DNA of 64,000 bases from Metridium senile. Its lineage: Eukaryota; Cnidaria; Anthozoa; Actiniaria; Metridiidae. Every line of letters begins with the position of its first letter. Positions within the stretch are counted from its first letter, which is position 1. Positions 47,842 through 61,084 of the stretch are shown here, one piece after another. Location: assembly GCA_949775045.1 (NCBI GenBank), contig OX459096.1:45044379-45108378 (forward strand). The letters run 5' to 3'. The position numbers were made by a program, and so were the translations under genes. Under the pieces are notes generated by a model, which ran no database searches, was not told where the DNA came from, and saw nothing but the letters and a program-made list of their open reading frames with translations.

Positions 47842-50800
47842 CTAGTGAACGTAAATAATACGTGTTAGTCTGGCTGTCGGGTCTAGTGGAATTAGGAAAT
47901 GAAGGGTAGATGTAATCTTATTAGGTAGTTGTTCATTCCAGATCAGCCTTCAAATGATGCTCAAAACATGGATATATGTCTGTTGTCGATTCGCAAACTA
48001 GATTTGGAATGTTAAAAATGGCCAATAATAGAGAAAGCATTTTCAATAAATGACACAATAAAGACTGACTGCGTAAAAATAATGAAGATTTCCCAATTCA
48101 TTACATCAATTAGAGTTTGAAAATGATATATATCTATAAGCATTTCTGAAATATTTTGGCGAGTAACGGAAACGTTTAAAGCGTTTTAATATGAGAGGAA
48201 AATTATCTCCCCTTTCCCCAGCAATATTGAGGTTTTCAGTCAGTTGTATGTTATGATAAACAGGTATTAAATCAAGAGGAAATCCACAATCAAACATCTT
48301 CTAAGGTCAACAGAGATAGTAATTTCTATGTAGACCAATGCTGAGAATGATGGCTGAAGAACAACCCCACCCCCACCACCTGTCAGCAGGTCACTGAAGA
48401 TATAATTACTTGTCTCACCCCCTATCAGCAGACTGTCCCGCCCCCTATTAGGCAGAAACTGTTCTTCTTATTACACAACGTATTATTCACTTCCCATCAA
48501 CATCAATGTCTTCTACAACGACAACATCATCAAGCCAAAGCTTACTAGAACTCATATACGATCACCCTCCTCCCCCTGTCAGAACGTACTTGGAAGATCA
48601 ACGTCAAAAATTCCGTCCCCACCCCCTGTCAGGAGATTGTTGAAATTACCGTCCTTTCCCTTTGTCAGCAGTTAATAAACTGTTAAACTACAGAATTGAA
48701 ATGTTCCCATCAGTAGGTTATTGAAGGTTAATTTCTAAATACTACTTATCTGAGTGAATGTCATTGATTGCAGGTAAAACCTAATCGTTGCTTGATAATC
48801 GTAAGAAAAGATATGGTTTATACGACTATTACTGATTGACTTGGATTAGTTGGCTAAAATCGCTAATTCTACTATAACTAGTCGTCTTCATTCTTTGGAA
48901 TAGGATTACTAAAGGATTTCTGATTGACATACTGAAAAACGTCAGTTTATTCGTTGATATTTCTAAGACTAAGTAGATACGTAAGCTTGTAAGAGGATGG
49001 ATGAGAAGTTTTCTCCGCTTTGTTTTGTCTTTGGAAATTCATACGAAGAGTGCGAGGACGGTTTCGTCTTAAACGTGAACTTCAACGGAAGTATCAACAT
49101 TTCTGAATTGTAGTGGGAAGAAGTAGATAAACTATTTCCAGAAAACAGAGTCATGTACATAATATAATCACTTTGTTATCTGGAATTAGCATTCTTAAAT
49201 AGTCTTTTGGGCAAGAGATCATCAGCCAACGCTCTTTTCCACCGACTGTTTCTTTAAGAAAACAAAAGTTTTTCTCATCTTGGAAGTTTGTACAAACTAC
49301 CTTTTTGAAATAAAGTATATTTGTAGTTTTAGAGAGTATATATCTATACCTATTTTCGGATGTTTATAGTATGTTCTGGCTATTAGGAGTTAATTCGAAT
49401 TAAGAAGATCTCTCAAAGATGCTTCCGTCAGTTCTCTCACTTCAGGAGTCAGTATTCAAAGATTGTTATCAATCTATAGGCTTTCTCTATTCTTTCTATA
49501 TCACATAATATCTACTCCAAAAGAATTCAGTCTCTACGTTGTCACCTGTTTTGTGTTATTCTTGCCATAAACTTCATTTGATAGTAAAAACAATGTATGG
49601 TGTTTGGTGTTGTTATTTTCGTTTTTTACACTTTGTTCACTGTACGTTTACATTGTTTGCAAGCTGGTTGAATTTTTTCGTTGCTTTTTTACAAAACATA
49701 CCACATGAGGGATTGAATGAAATATTTTCTCAGAATAATTAAATGAAATGAGCAATGTTTATTTTTGACTTGTGCATATTCAGTGTAAAACATTTAACAA
49801 AACGCATAAAATCACAATTTTACGGCCATTTTAAGCCTTTGTCCTTTTTCAAAAGCTCAAATAAATGTTACTTTTTCCACTTTACAGTCAATGTGCCTCA
49901 AGGCTTTTGTCTTAAGCGCTTCAATGAACTAATGTTTTAACAGCAGCGCTAAACTGGTTATTGAGAAGACTTTCGAGTTGTTTTGAGGTGAGGAGCCACA
50001 CCTCAACATCCATTCTCGATGATACACAAAAAAACAGCTGTGTGTTTATTATTATCATTATACTTGAAACACAACAATTATTTGATGTTTTGATTTCGTT
50101 ATTTCCAACAACAACTTTATATAAAATAGGTTAATTAAAGCCAGATAATGTGAATTTGACAATTGAGAATCTGATTTGAAATTAAAAAGAAAAGAAATGC
50201 CCAATGAACTATTGTAATTGCAACATTGCTGAACATTATTCCTTTTTTTCATCGGAAAACTGATAAAGCTTTTGTTTCGCCTAAATATCTAGTTGATTTT
50301 ATTCATTTTTTTGCAACTACCTGTGCTTGCAGTGCTTTCATATTTTTAACCAGTGAAACAAAGGTTGAAATGATTTAAACTATATTTACACTTTTCTCTT
50401 TTTCTTCTTTATTTCCACTCAGTATTTTTGCTTCTTATAATATTATACTCTACGATATTAAGTATTTTCAAGAACTGAGATATCTGGTTGAATCATCAAA
50501 ATAAAAGAATTCAGGGTTGAACGTATTATGAGCATTATTGCAGCTATATATATTTTTTTTTTGAGTCTTTGCCTGAATGAATATAGAACGACTTTGATTT
50601 TTGATGTTCTTTACCTAAACATTATATATGGGTGTTTCAGTTGGACGTTTAACTTTCAGTCAATCAGAGGTATAAAATAATGCAAACACTCTACAGGATG
50701 AAGAACAATTAAGCTCTCTTCTCATAAAGAAAGGCAGTGAATAGGATTCTTATGACCAGAGGACAATGACAAAATAAAAGCTTTACATTTCACTAAATGT

Positions 50801-53800
50801 CCATTTGTTAGAATAAGAACTTCCCATTAAGAGAGAATCATGTTAGGTAACGCTGGTAGGTTATTGCATAAAATGTCAAAAAAAAATGTTTTCCTTCTTC
50901 CCGTGCTTCACTCTATAATTTGAATTAATTCCTCAATATAAAACCCAATCGTTTCAAACGTTTAAATCACTCATTATAAACATTGAATTTTCGAAAAACG
51001 TCTAAAAACTGGTGGTTTCATATTCACTTTAGCTAAAACTTTAACTATGTTACAAATATAAAATGTTAAGAAAAAAAAGCTGCTACCAGTCCGGTAAATA
51101 CGTACGATATTTCGAACAAATGCATGTCCCACTGGCAGGCAGCCAAACGCCACATATACAGTAGAAATCTTACTGTTTCAAACCTTATTTTAACCAACAT
51201 ATTTACAAATTCACACATATACATAGCTACAAGTATCATTACAAAATTAACAGAGGGATGTTTTATAAAATTGAAAACTGGTAAAGAAAAAAGTTTAAGA
51301 TTGTACCAGTATTTCTTTAGTTTCAAGTTTTTTCCTACCTGTACTCTTGATTCTGGAAGATTGATTTTCATAGCAACATCTTCTCTCATAAAGATATCAG
51401 GATAGCGAGTTTTTGAAAAGAGATCTTCAAGGATTTCCAATTGATTCTTGGTAAAAGTTGTTCTTTCTCTTCTTTGCTTTCTTGAATAACCTGCAAAGAG
51501 GGCAGAACGATTGACATCGTGAGAAACATTACATGTCTATTACTAAAAGGGTCTTTTTAGTCTTCAAATATGTTTTTCGTAGGATGAGAAGGTGCAAACG
51601 TGAAAACATATTTATTGACTGACTTTTCATTTTATATGTTTCTTATTGTTTCTTGTTTCTAAAGTTAAATATGCTTGATTTCCTGAAGAACGTGTTTGAG
51701 TTTACTTTGGTACTTTCAAGGAAGAACTTTGTTCATCACTTGTGGGTTTTATTTCTTTTTATATAGTTGAATATAGTTGTTTGAATTTTACACGCAGTTA
51801 GTATTTTTTCTTCACATATAATTAAGGTGACTTCAAGAAGGTAAAATTTCTATTTTAATTATTTGTTGAATATTTGCTTGGGTTCACTTATAAGTCAGTT
51901 TCGACGTTTTGATTGCGATCTAGAAACTAACCCGGCTAAAATCACAGAATGAACGCATTATTAAAACACTTATCAGAGATTTAAAAAACGAATTTACTTC
52001 TTGTCCAGTTTGATTTGCAAACGTATCTTTTTGGTTGATTTTCTTGTCACAAAAAGCAATGGTTACTTCTTGGCCAGTTTGATTTACAAACGTATCTTTT
52101 TGGTTGGTTTTCATGTCACAAAAAGCAATGGTTACTATGCAAAAACCATATTAAAGCGCCAGTTATTATAGACAGCCCAATCTAATGAATAAGGTCATCA
52201 AATCGGTGTCGTTCACACATTTCAGGTGATTTAATAAAACATCAAAGTTTCATTTTGTAATTATTTGACAAACACAAACATTATTGACGACTCCTTCGGC
52301 GTTTGTTTGCTTATCAAGACATGGATAGTGTATTTGGTCGAAAACGTGAAGCGAATTACAAATGAAATTAACTAGAACCTTCTATATCTCTCTTTTATGA
52401 TACAATAGGAAATCTAAATCAGTGCAAAATGATTAGATATTACAAGAGTTTTAACAGAATGACTATTATTTGTTGTGATATAAAAGATTCCAGTGTTCTA
52501 ACAAGATTGATTAGTGTTTTTTCTTGTAAGTTTTAATAACAAAACTATCGCGAAACCGCAAAACAACTAAAGTCACGAACTGCCTCGTTGTGGAAAAGAA
52601 AAACCTTGGCGAAAACTCTCTTCGATTTTGAAACACCAAGGACTATCCCAACTCTTTCGAAAACAATTGATGTCAAGATAGTCTTCCCGCTTCAACAGTT
52701 TGTGTGTTTTCATGTCAAGAAGAGAACAAGCGTAGATAACGCTTTATTTGTTTTGTAAAACGCGTTTCGTTTTTGAACCAGGCTTCATTGACAATAGCCC
52801 AGCAAGACGTGTAACCGGTGGTCGTCGTTTGAGACACGGAAGTTTTTTTTGTCTTGCATTGATTTCTTTTGTAAAATTCTGTGTGAGTTAATCATCATCT
52901 AAAGCTTTAAAATATCTACCGTTTCGTTGTATGTGAGTAGAAGTATCAAGGTCAAATTGATAGACGGTCGAGAATCTAGTCAAACGTGTGGTTTACGCTA
53001 CATGAATCACGCTGTGGTCGATGAATGTGGCTTGGAGGGTCCTGTTGCCACGATTTGGTATCAACTCAACACTAATAATCGTAGAGCAATTAAAGATCAT
53101 TACAAAACAAAGTCAAAATAGTCGATCATTGCTAAATACAATGCAGCTAATAAATAGGAAGATGGACAATCACGACATTTTTAGAAAAACTAGTTTGTTT
53201 AGATGGTAAAAAACCTGTTGAAATAAATCAAATATTTTGATCGTTACAAATTGGTAACTGTTCTCATGTATTCCATGGTTTTGAGGTCCTACTGCTTACA
53301 GCAAGCCATGAGTGAATCTGTTTTTAATATCACTATCATTAATCAAGATTACTAATTACGAGATCTATGAGGCGAAACGACAAAGTTTATAAACATCTTA
53401 TTCTAGTTCTTATCGTTGATACCTCAGATAATTTATCGTTTAATTGGGGAACAAAAGTGACCTTCTTCAAAGAAACAAACAATGAAAGTGAACTGACTGG
53501 TGGTTAGCAAGCGATTCTCGTACATCACAGTATGAAATTCACGTCATAAAGATTCCGTGTAATTGGATTCACGTATTTTCTATTTGATTCGTAATTTTCA
53601 AGACAAGATTATGACTTTAAGTTTAGTGTTTTGGTAAAGGGTTTATGGTGTACTGGGTACAGTATTATACAACAAACAAAGTCGTATCGAGGAATAAATA
53701 GGTTCTTCTGTCGCTTGTCCTGTTTTAAGTTGTACATTGTACAAACTTAGAAAATAATCATAGTTCAGTGACAATAAATAAAGGTCGTATTTTCTAAGCC

Positions 53801-54004
53801 TTCGATTAGATTTCTATATTTTTAAGCAAGGGATTTTCTGTACTGAACCCTTCTTATAGCTTAGCCTTTCTACCTAAACACGTTAAATTGATTCTTACCG
53901 TAAGGAGGGCCAGCTACCATAGGATTGAACATATCAGCAGATCTCGGTGGAATATTTAAACCTCCCAAGGAGTAGCCTGGATAATTATTGAACAATCCAG
54001 CCAT
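47491..54004 (-). CDS. otx: Otx-class homeobox gene 2 (spliced)
   Basis: Second Otx/orthodenticle transcription factor, in tandem with gene 1 and about 26 kb upstream of its 5' end. Coding exons on the minus strand are 54004-53899, 51490-51339 and 47841-47491 (106, 152 and 351 nt; 609 nt in total), all GT-AG, giving 202 aa. The homeodomain is residues 41-100 ([20 protein letters not shown] to [10 protein letters not shown]) with Lys50; it differs from gene 1 at six positions, four being conservative. The tail begins [16 protein letters not shown], carries IWSPA at residues 139-143, a motif of the Otx C-terminal region, and ends MHSMTPR. An in-frame TAA eight codons upstream of the ATG fixes the start. 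An acceptor-like TTGTTCCAG 35 nt upstream suggests a non-coding 5' exon. Introns are about 2.4 and 3.5 kb. Confidence 0.93.
47842..51338 (-). other. Otx gene 2, intron inside the homeodomain
   Basis: About 3.5 kb, at the same homeodomain 46/47 position as in gene 1. Contains a cluster of CCCCCTGTCAGCAG-type degenerate repeats at 48366-48680 and otherwise AT-rich DNA; no nested exon recognised. Confidence 0.85.
48366..48680. repeat. Degenerate CCCCCTGTCAGCAG repeats
   Basis: At least six diverged copies of CCCC(C/A)CCTGTCAGCAG spaced about 30-120 bp apart, often followed by (G/T)TCA(C/T)TGAAGAT or TTGTTGAA, within an otherwise AT-rich intron. C-rich on the plus strand. Confidence 0.65.
51339..51490 (-). 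CDS. otx: Otx gene 2, homeodomain exon (152 nt)
   Basis: Acceptor CTCTTTGCAG precedes GT (completing a Gly codon) and YSRK, then homeodomain residues 1-46 ending PESRVQ at CAG before donor GTAGGA. Same length, phase and boundary residues as the exon at 6677-6828. The open frame left of 51339 is intron read-through. Confidence 0.95.
51491..53898 (-). other. Otx gene 2, first coding intron
   Basis: About 2.4 kb, donor GTAAGAAT at 53898, phase 1. Holds a 69-bp tandem duplication at 51992-52135; no other exon recognised. Confidence 0.8.
51992..52135. repeat. 69-bp tandem duplication
   Basis: Two copies of TTACTTCTTG(T/G)CCAGTTTG, CAAACGTATCTTTTTGGTTG and TTGTCACAAAAAGCAATGG; the period is 69 bp. 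Because 69 is a multiple of three, an incidental 64-codon ORF repeats inside it. Confidence 0.9.
53899..54004 (-). CDS. otx: Otx gene 2, N-terminal exon (106 nt)
   Basis: ATG at 54004 opens [20 protein letters not shown], then [16 protein letters not shown], with the last Gly codon split by the donor GTAAGAAT. The 106-nt length from ATG to donor and the MAG start match gene 1. Upstream in frame is TAA, so translation cannot begin earlier in this exon. Confidence 0.92.
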
Positions 54005-57000
54005 TTCACAACGATACAAAGTCAGTTAGAGCTCTGGAACAAGATGATAAGAACACCTATGTTAGTTAGTAAATAAGTGAACTGCCTGTGTTAGTCAGGT
54101 CCACCAGTTATCTTTCACCCCCCATAGCTTATACAGATATCCTTATTAATACAATTGCAGAAATCTATATCATAAGTCACCTCTTACTCAATCAGGGTAA
54201 GCTAAGCAGACACCTAAGTGGGATTTGTCCTCTTTTCGTACTGATAAAAAACCGGGATGGTTTACTTCACGGTCTCAGGAACAGACTGACGTCTTTCGCA
54301 ATGAAGCCCAGTTTTCTACAGTGGCAATTTAGCTGTATCCGTTAGTGAATAAATCAGTGGAAGGCACGTGCTAAGATATGTTAGAGTGCTTTACTCAAGA
54401 TAACTCAAGCCGGCAGCCGTCTTATAAATCAAAGTTACCAAGGATCCCTACTACAATTAAAAAAGATTCATCAGGGCGTTCCGTTCAGAGTCGCATGAAT
54501 GGATCCAAGTATTTGTTCTTTGTAAAGAACAAAAATTACTTTTCAGATTCAAATAAAGCAATGTGGGAGGTCAATAGAATATAGTATTGTCATGCATGTA
54601 AAGAAGCCGCTAGAAATCCAAGCAAAATATCCCGTTTGGGATTAGGAGTGACAGTAGTAGTAAATGTCACTTCAACAAAACATACCATTCAAGAATTATT
54701 CATTTACCAAAGTGATTATTCAAGTTCAATTTCCAATTGAAAATCGCTGTGTTTAGACATTATTTTAATATGTCATTATGAAGACCTCAACACTTTATAT
54801 CCTACGATTAAGTCATTTCCGAAAACATACATTGTAATTGGAAAAGAGGGCTGAAAACTAAAACTGGATAGCGCGCGATATCTCGTGCTTTAAACAACAC
54901 CTTCAAAATGCACTTGCGAATGTAAAAAATTTTCATGCCCGATACTTTTTCAGGATTTGTTTTCTGTTTGTTAAAGGCAAAAGACTTGTCAGTTTTCATA
55001 AGATGTTCAATCGTTGTATAGATGACACAATTGTTCGTTTGTAGGGGAATCATCCTACATGTTTTTGTGAGAGTGGAGAGAAAAAAAAATCTCAGGAAAT
55101 TCCCATTAAACTCTCATTAATTAGAAATCGGTTAGCAAATCAGTGATACTTGTCGTTTGAAAAACTCTTCGCTATGTAAACATGACCAAAACTGATTTTT
55201 AATATTTCTGACAAAGGTATTTCTGTCAACAAAAGGACACGTTTGTCTAGGTTTTGCCACACAGTGTATTTGGTTTCTGGACACACATATTATATCTTGT
55301 CGTTTGTTTGTTTTGTCACTACACCAAATTTCCTTTTCATTTAGATATCATAAAGTGTTTATTTGCCCCTTGTGATATCCTCATTTTGTGAAGAACAGAA
55401 TAGATATCTTTGTTAACCAGCCGTCAAGAAAACAATATGGAGACTTGAAGTTTTCTATCTGAATTAAGCATGTAATAACTTCAACTATTGTCGGGTATAT
55501 TAATAAAAAAGATGACAAAGGTTTGAGGTTAATGCAAGAACCGCACCATTCCGCATGGAAAAGGAACGTGTGAAACAAGAAGATGTTGACTAAAAACTTT
55601 TTGTATGTCACAAGTAATTAAAGAATTTGTCCATGACAATGCTCTCAATTTCAGTCTAAATATCTCCATAAATACTTCCGACACATCCAAATAAACTTGA
55701 ATTTTCCATTATGGTGCTTTCGCGTTAGGCTTGACAAAATGTCATTACTGACGAGCCGTTCATTAGACTGCTGCTAAGGATTTGGGTATAAGTCGTTGAA
55801 AACCCGGCAGATTTTCAAATAAACGGGCCTTTAGAGCATCAATGCACGGAAAGAACTTGTCGTACAAATATTAAATAATTTGATGATTGTAGTTTGAAGA
55901 GAATTTGAGAAATCTTGATACTTGTATTTGAACACAAAGTTGAATGCTATTTGTGACGTATTGCTACACGCTACTCATTCAACATTCGACATTATGCATC
56001 TAACTAAGAAAAATATCTTCTACACTTGCAGTGTATAATCACTAATAAACTTCACAAACCCTTTAGTATCAATACAGAAAACACTTGTAAGAAAACTAGC
56101 AGAAATTCCAATGTTTTGTTTTTACGGTTGATGAAAGCTAAGCAAGTTTGTTCTGCTATTCAATGATTACAATATACCTGGAAGGGCTTCTCTGGTCTCT
56201 GGGTCAACACTAACTCCTTCCTCTGTAGTAAGAGTTGTTGTGTGGTATGCCAACTACTTCAGATAGTGAGTGTTACTCTTCACTACTCTCTACTCTTTAA
56301 TATACACTGATTCTAGTGAGTTTCTTGAGTCCGTCCCGGAAGTGTGCGGCACAAAATCACCGGATAGCTCGCTGTTCGTATTGGAGAAACAGCAAGAATG
56401 GGTCAGAAACCCACATGCAAAGAACTTTGATTGTCACGAATCTGAAAAATGTCATTGGTTAAATACCTCACTGCGAAATACTAACATGGAAGTACAATAC
56501 ATTTTGGCGCTTCTTTTTGTCGAGGTGCCCAAATTTTGGGAAATTTCTAAAAAGCCTAGACAACTCATACTGTTTATGACTGACCATGATAGTAAAGTTA
56601 TTGGTATTGTTTTGCAGCGAGTTAATGCAGTTAAGTTCCTTGAAAGTTGATTAATTTTGGTTAGGGAGTGGAAGTGCTTTTAACAAAACATGAAAAAGTA
56701 CATGTCTTTGCAGTAAATCACTTAATAAACGCAAACACTCTAAATAATATTTCCCCTACATTTTTATGTCCATGCCGTGTATATTTTTTGTTTGTGTGAT
56801 TTTCTTCAAATCCTGGATTTGTTGGCTAATTCACGAATTTTCTGCTGCATGTATTCATGCTTATCATCACGTACAGCAATTGTTTATTTTATGGGAGGGG
56901 GACGACGGAGGAACTCGTGCGCGCAAAGACATCATACAAAGACATCAATGTACCACAAAAGAGAACTGTGTCGAATTAAACAAATCATTCTACACTGTAT

Positions 57001-60000
57001 CAATTTTTGTGATACTTCACAAAGTCGGGCCTCGGAGGCATTCACTAACAACACTCATGATTGTAAACTGCTAGTTTTCAGCAGTCCGATAAGTTCTCCA
57101 TGTACACAGTAGTAGAGTGTAAAGCGCTATGAGATATTCGAGAGATTTAGCGCTATATAAATGAGGCATATTATGATATCATATTATTTATTTTAGCTCT
57201 AGCCAATTTTTTCAGTGTTTCATAAAAAACGACTATAACTGAAATAACTCTCATAGTTTTAAATCATTTTTTTCCTTGCTGAAAAGGCTGTTTGCGTATT
57301 GCGTCCTGCATATATAGTAGAAACGTGTACACGTATACTACTGCAAATTGAACACGGTTCTGGTTTGTTATATTCATTTATAAACTCACATCACAAGACT
57401 TCTTTGTGAAGATTTTACAAGTGTATTATGCTATATATCTCATGCGTGTGAAATCAATTGTTTCACCGTAAAATGAGGTTTCCTCGCAACCGCAAAAGAA
57501 GGAAGCACAGAGTATATCATTTATAAATCCATTATAAACCTGATGCTGTATGATGCTGTGAGATGCTATAGTCTTTTGTAGCGCTTCCCTACGTTGTATT
57601 ATTGCATTCTATATATAGCATAGAAAATCTTGTGATCACGAGTAACTAATGGAAAGTTTACGCTAGGCTTGTTGTATTCTATTAATAAAGTAGGAACATT
57701 AAGCTATGTGGTTTCTTTGACAATAGCATATGTCTAACTGTGATCTATTGTATTCGATCAATAGGCGCAATCAAATGAACGTCCATATATATGATTTAGA
57801 GCTGTTTGCACATTTTTGTATCATTAGCAATTGTTCTTTGTTGCTATTTTGGTTAGAACTTAGCTTCGTAAGTCTATTACGATACAAAAGTCTTTGTGGC
57901 GAATTAATGAAAAGCGGAACTCGGGCTACCTAGAAAACGACTCTTATTTTTTTTATCAAGTCACTTAATGTTTCTTTTACATCAAAACACTTGTTTTACC
58001 ACCAAGCACTTGTGTTTGATATCGATTTGTTTAACACGATTATATTTTTATTCATTCCTTTAAACTTATTAATGTAGTTTTCGTGTCTTAGTGCTTCTAA
58101 TGCGCCTCTAATTCCATCCCTCTAATCCTTCTGGATACTGCCAGTTTTTGCTCTCCCGTTCACGAACACACCTCACATTTTACCATGACCCATCAACAAA
58201 TTTTATATTTGTTTTTTTTTTTAATTATTTTATTCCCGTTTGTGGCGTGGTTGTAGTAGAAGTCAGCCTTGTTTTCGTCTTGGCCATGTTGTTGTCTTTC
58301 TAGCCGTTGTTATTGCCTCTGTAAGTTAAGTTGCTGTTTTTGTGGTTGTGGTTAGTTTTTCGTGTCGATGTAATTCTTGTTGTTTTTGTTGTTGTGGATA
58401 TATTCGTGGTTGTTATGTTATTTTATTGTGAATTCGAGTACGTTCTATAGTTTTTTGGTATCAAATACATGTATTGTATATTGCATAAGAAGGGTCTTCA
58501 AATCGGCTTTATCTCAACGAAACATTATTGATATTTTTGTATTTAAAAACAATCAAAATTTAAAACGTGGACTAAATACTATTAGTAAAAAATTATAAAA
58601 TATTATATAAGTACCGGGCATAATGGCACATGATACCATCGGACACAGCGGCCCTTTGTTTTATTGTCTCACTACACGGACAGATATATTGGAGACCTTT
58701 ATATTATAAAACTGAAATAACAAAAGGAACTAAAGCATACATGCAATTTGGTAAGGCATTGAACAAACCGAAATAACATTTGTAGATCGATGTGTATAGT
58801 GAATTGAACTCGTTTAGTAAATCCTGTATGAAGTCAGCTGGGTCATTTTCACACTCTGCATGGAAAAGATCGTAAATTAATTAATAAAGACTCGATAAAT
58901 ATGTATTTGAAAATCAATTAAATTAGTATGGGCAACCGTCTCTATAGTACACAGTCTGTCCAGTTTTTGGTGTTATAAGAAAAGACGCACGTTACGCTAT
59001 ACAGACAAAATATAATTTCAGTCCAAAAAGTTGAGAAGCCTGCACTGGTGTCAAAGTTTCACTGTTGATACATATATACAGAAGAAAAAAGGCAACCAAA
59101 TTAATAATTTGTTTATCAAAAGAACTAGTTTAAAAACGTAAATACAAAAATATTTTTCCCTCTAAATTAAAACCTATTTTCCATGAAATTGAATGTGAAG
59201 CTTTGGTCTTTATCCGCCTTTCAACTAAACTTCATTGATTGACGCTATACATTTTGATGAAGCCGTTCATTTGCTTCTTACAAGACATTCTTAAATTGTT
59301 CTTTTTGGTTACTATAGATTCATATACCCATGCAATAATAAGAAATACAGGAATATTTTTTTAAAAGTAAACAGAGAATTGAAAATTGATGGCGGCAAAA
59401 TGTTTTAGTTACGATATGAAAATGATTTAGTGATTTAGTGATAAACTCTGTACAAACAAAACATATAGCTGAAGTGAATGAAACGAGGAACAAAGATGAA
59501 TCTAAATAAATAGGATAGAGAGAATATATCAAATGATGATTGAAAAGGATGCAGAATACAAACGAATACAAATCTTTCAGTTGTTAATTATTGTTTTTCT
59601 AAATTAGCTTTTTATAAGCTGACCAGAATCATAGTAAAAATGACGATATTATCACTAACTATACCACACCTAGAATCAATAGTTTATTTATGTTTTAACA
59701 AAACTTCTCCAATATTCAACCCAACCATTATAAATCATGATGACGCCAACATACAAGAGTTATTTGATTATCATCATCTGTTGTTCCTCAGTTTCAGAAC
59801 TTGACAAAAAATGTGATACAATAGATATCCTTAAGACCAAAGATTTACTTTATAATAAGTTGTTATCAGTCGTAAATAATATTGTTTTATAGCGTTTATG
59901 ATAATTTGATAAATAAAACTATGACGTAATAGACATAAGGTAGCCATTATGAACAGTCTTTATACGACCCGCCATTTTGAATGTCTTCACTGTCTCGTCC

Positions 60001-61080
60001 TATACCTACGACTAATATCTGCGAATCTAAAACCATAAGGGATAAATCTCTATCATCACAAAACCCTCTATGTTTGTTACAAATGTACATCACCATACCT
60101 TAATGGTTCTCATATAATAGTTCCTAATAGCAGAGCTTATAACGAGTCCAGGAGTAATTGGCTCTAATACCCCGTCATGCCTTGCAAGTTGCTATTCTCT
60201 GTCATGCGCAGATTTGGTTGTCATTCCGATGTCTCGCTGTTGGTAGTTTCCGGATTAACACGTTGATATACCCTCCAAACAAATAAATGTCTAGTCCAAG
60301 GATAGTATTTAAAGTAACAGTTACAATATCAATTAGTTTTTTTATAGACATCCCGACCGCACAGGGGTCCACGATAAGACTTTACCCAAACATCTATAAA
60401 GCTATCATTGATGAGTTCTGTTTTATTGATTGTTAGTATAGGTCCTTTTGAAGAGAGTTAATCATGGAGCGGTATACAAGGAACCATTTCAGCTACAGGA
60501 CGATTTAAAATATCATAAATAATGCCGGGATCCAGATCCTTTTGTACAAATACAAATAGTGGTGAATGAAAATGTTTTCTTGTAGAAATGGAGATATAAA
60601 AAAAATGGATGGATGGATGGATGGACGAGAAAATGAATCGAGATGAAACGAGATGTTTCTTGTCTAAATACAATAATATATAATGATAGAAAACTGGACT
60701 TGTACCTATTTGATGTTTTCGTCAGGGTGGTATACCCTGAACTCGTATTCAGCTCGAAGGAAACTTTCAAGTTAAAATTAAATTTTTGAAATTTCAAAAA
60801 ATAATAATAAATAAACAAAAATAGAAGCTGCGTACATTGTACAATCAGTGCAGGTTTTGGTCTGCCGCCAAGACTCTAGCCATAATAATCGTCAGTTTTA
60901 TCGACCCGGCTTGTTGACAGGGCTATCATGGTAGCAATTGCATTTTAATCACAGTGTTTTATTTTTTTTGATATTTTGGTGAACTATCATCAAACACTGC
61001 GTTGTACTGTTTTGGTCTGCAACCGATTATATGGCTAGACTATCAGGTGCGAAGTACACGTGCCAAAGGCATTAGTACAG
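54005..61080. other. Upstream flank of Otx gene 2, no gene confirmed
   Basis: About 7 kb where promoter and 5' non-coding exons of gene 2 should lie. Candidates: a G+C-richer block near 56178-56660 (see findings), an interspersed-repeat tail at 57113-57180, and the short (GGAT)n run at 60605-60625. Other ORFs lack support. Confidence 0.45.
57113..57180 (+). mobile_element. Short LINE/SINE 3' tail remnant
   Basis: GTGTAAAGCGCTATGAGATA followed by TTAGCGCTATATAAATGA is the same hairpin-type tail seen in the LINE fragment at 39148-39195 (TGTAAAGCGCCTATGGGC.. GGCGCTATATAAAT). No coding part is preserved upstream. Confidence 0.5.
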
Positions 61081-61084
61081 GAGT

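Noticed and set aside
51066..51338. Extension of the gene 2 homeodomain ORF ([11 protein letters not shown]..)
   Set aside because: Same situation: read-through past the GTAGGA donor; the true continuation is at 47841.
52929..53209. Overlapping 62-64-codon plus-strand ORFs in the gene 2 intron
   Set aside because: Short, in conflicting frames, antisense to Otx gene 2, and without any recognised domain or splice signal.
56766..57112. Two overlapping ORFs of 102 and 111 codons
   Set aside because: Different frames of the same DNA, no domain, and they end in an interspersed-repeat tail.
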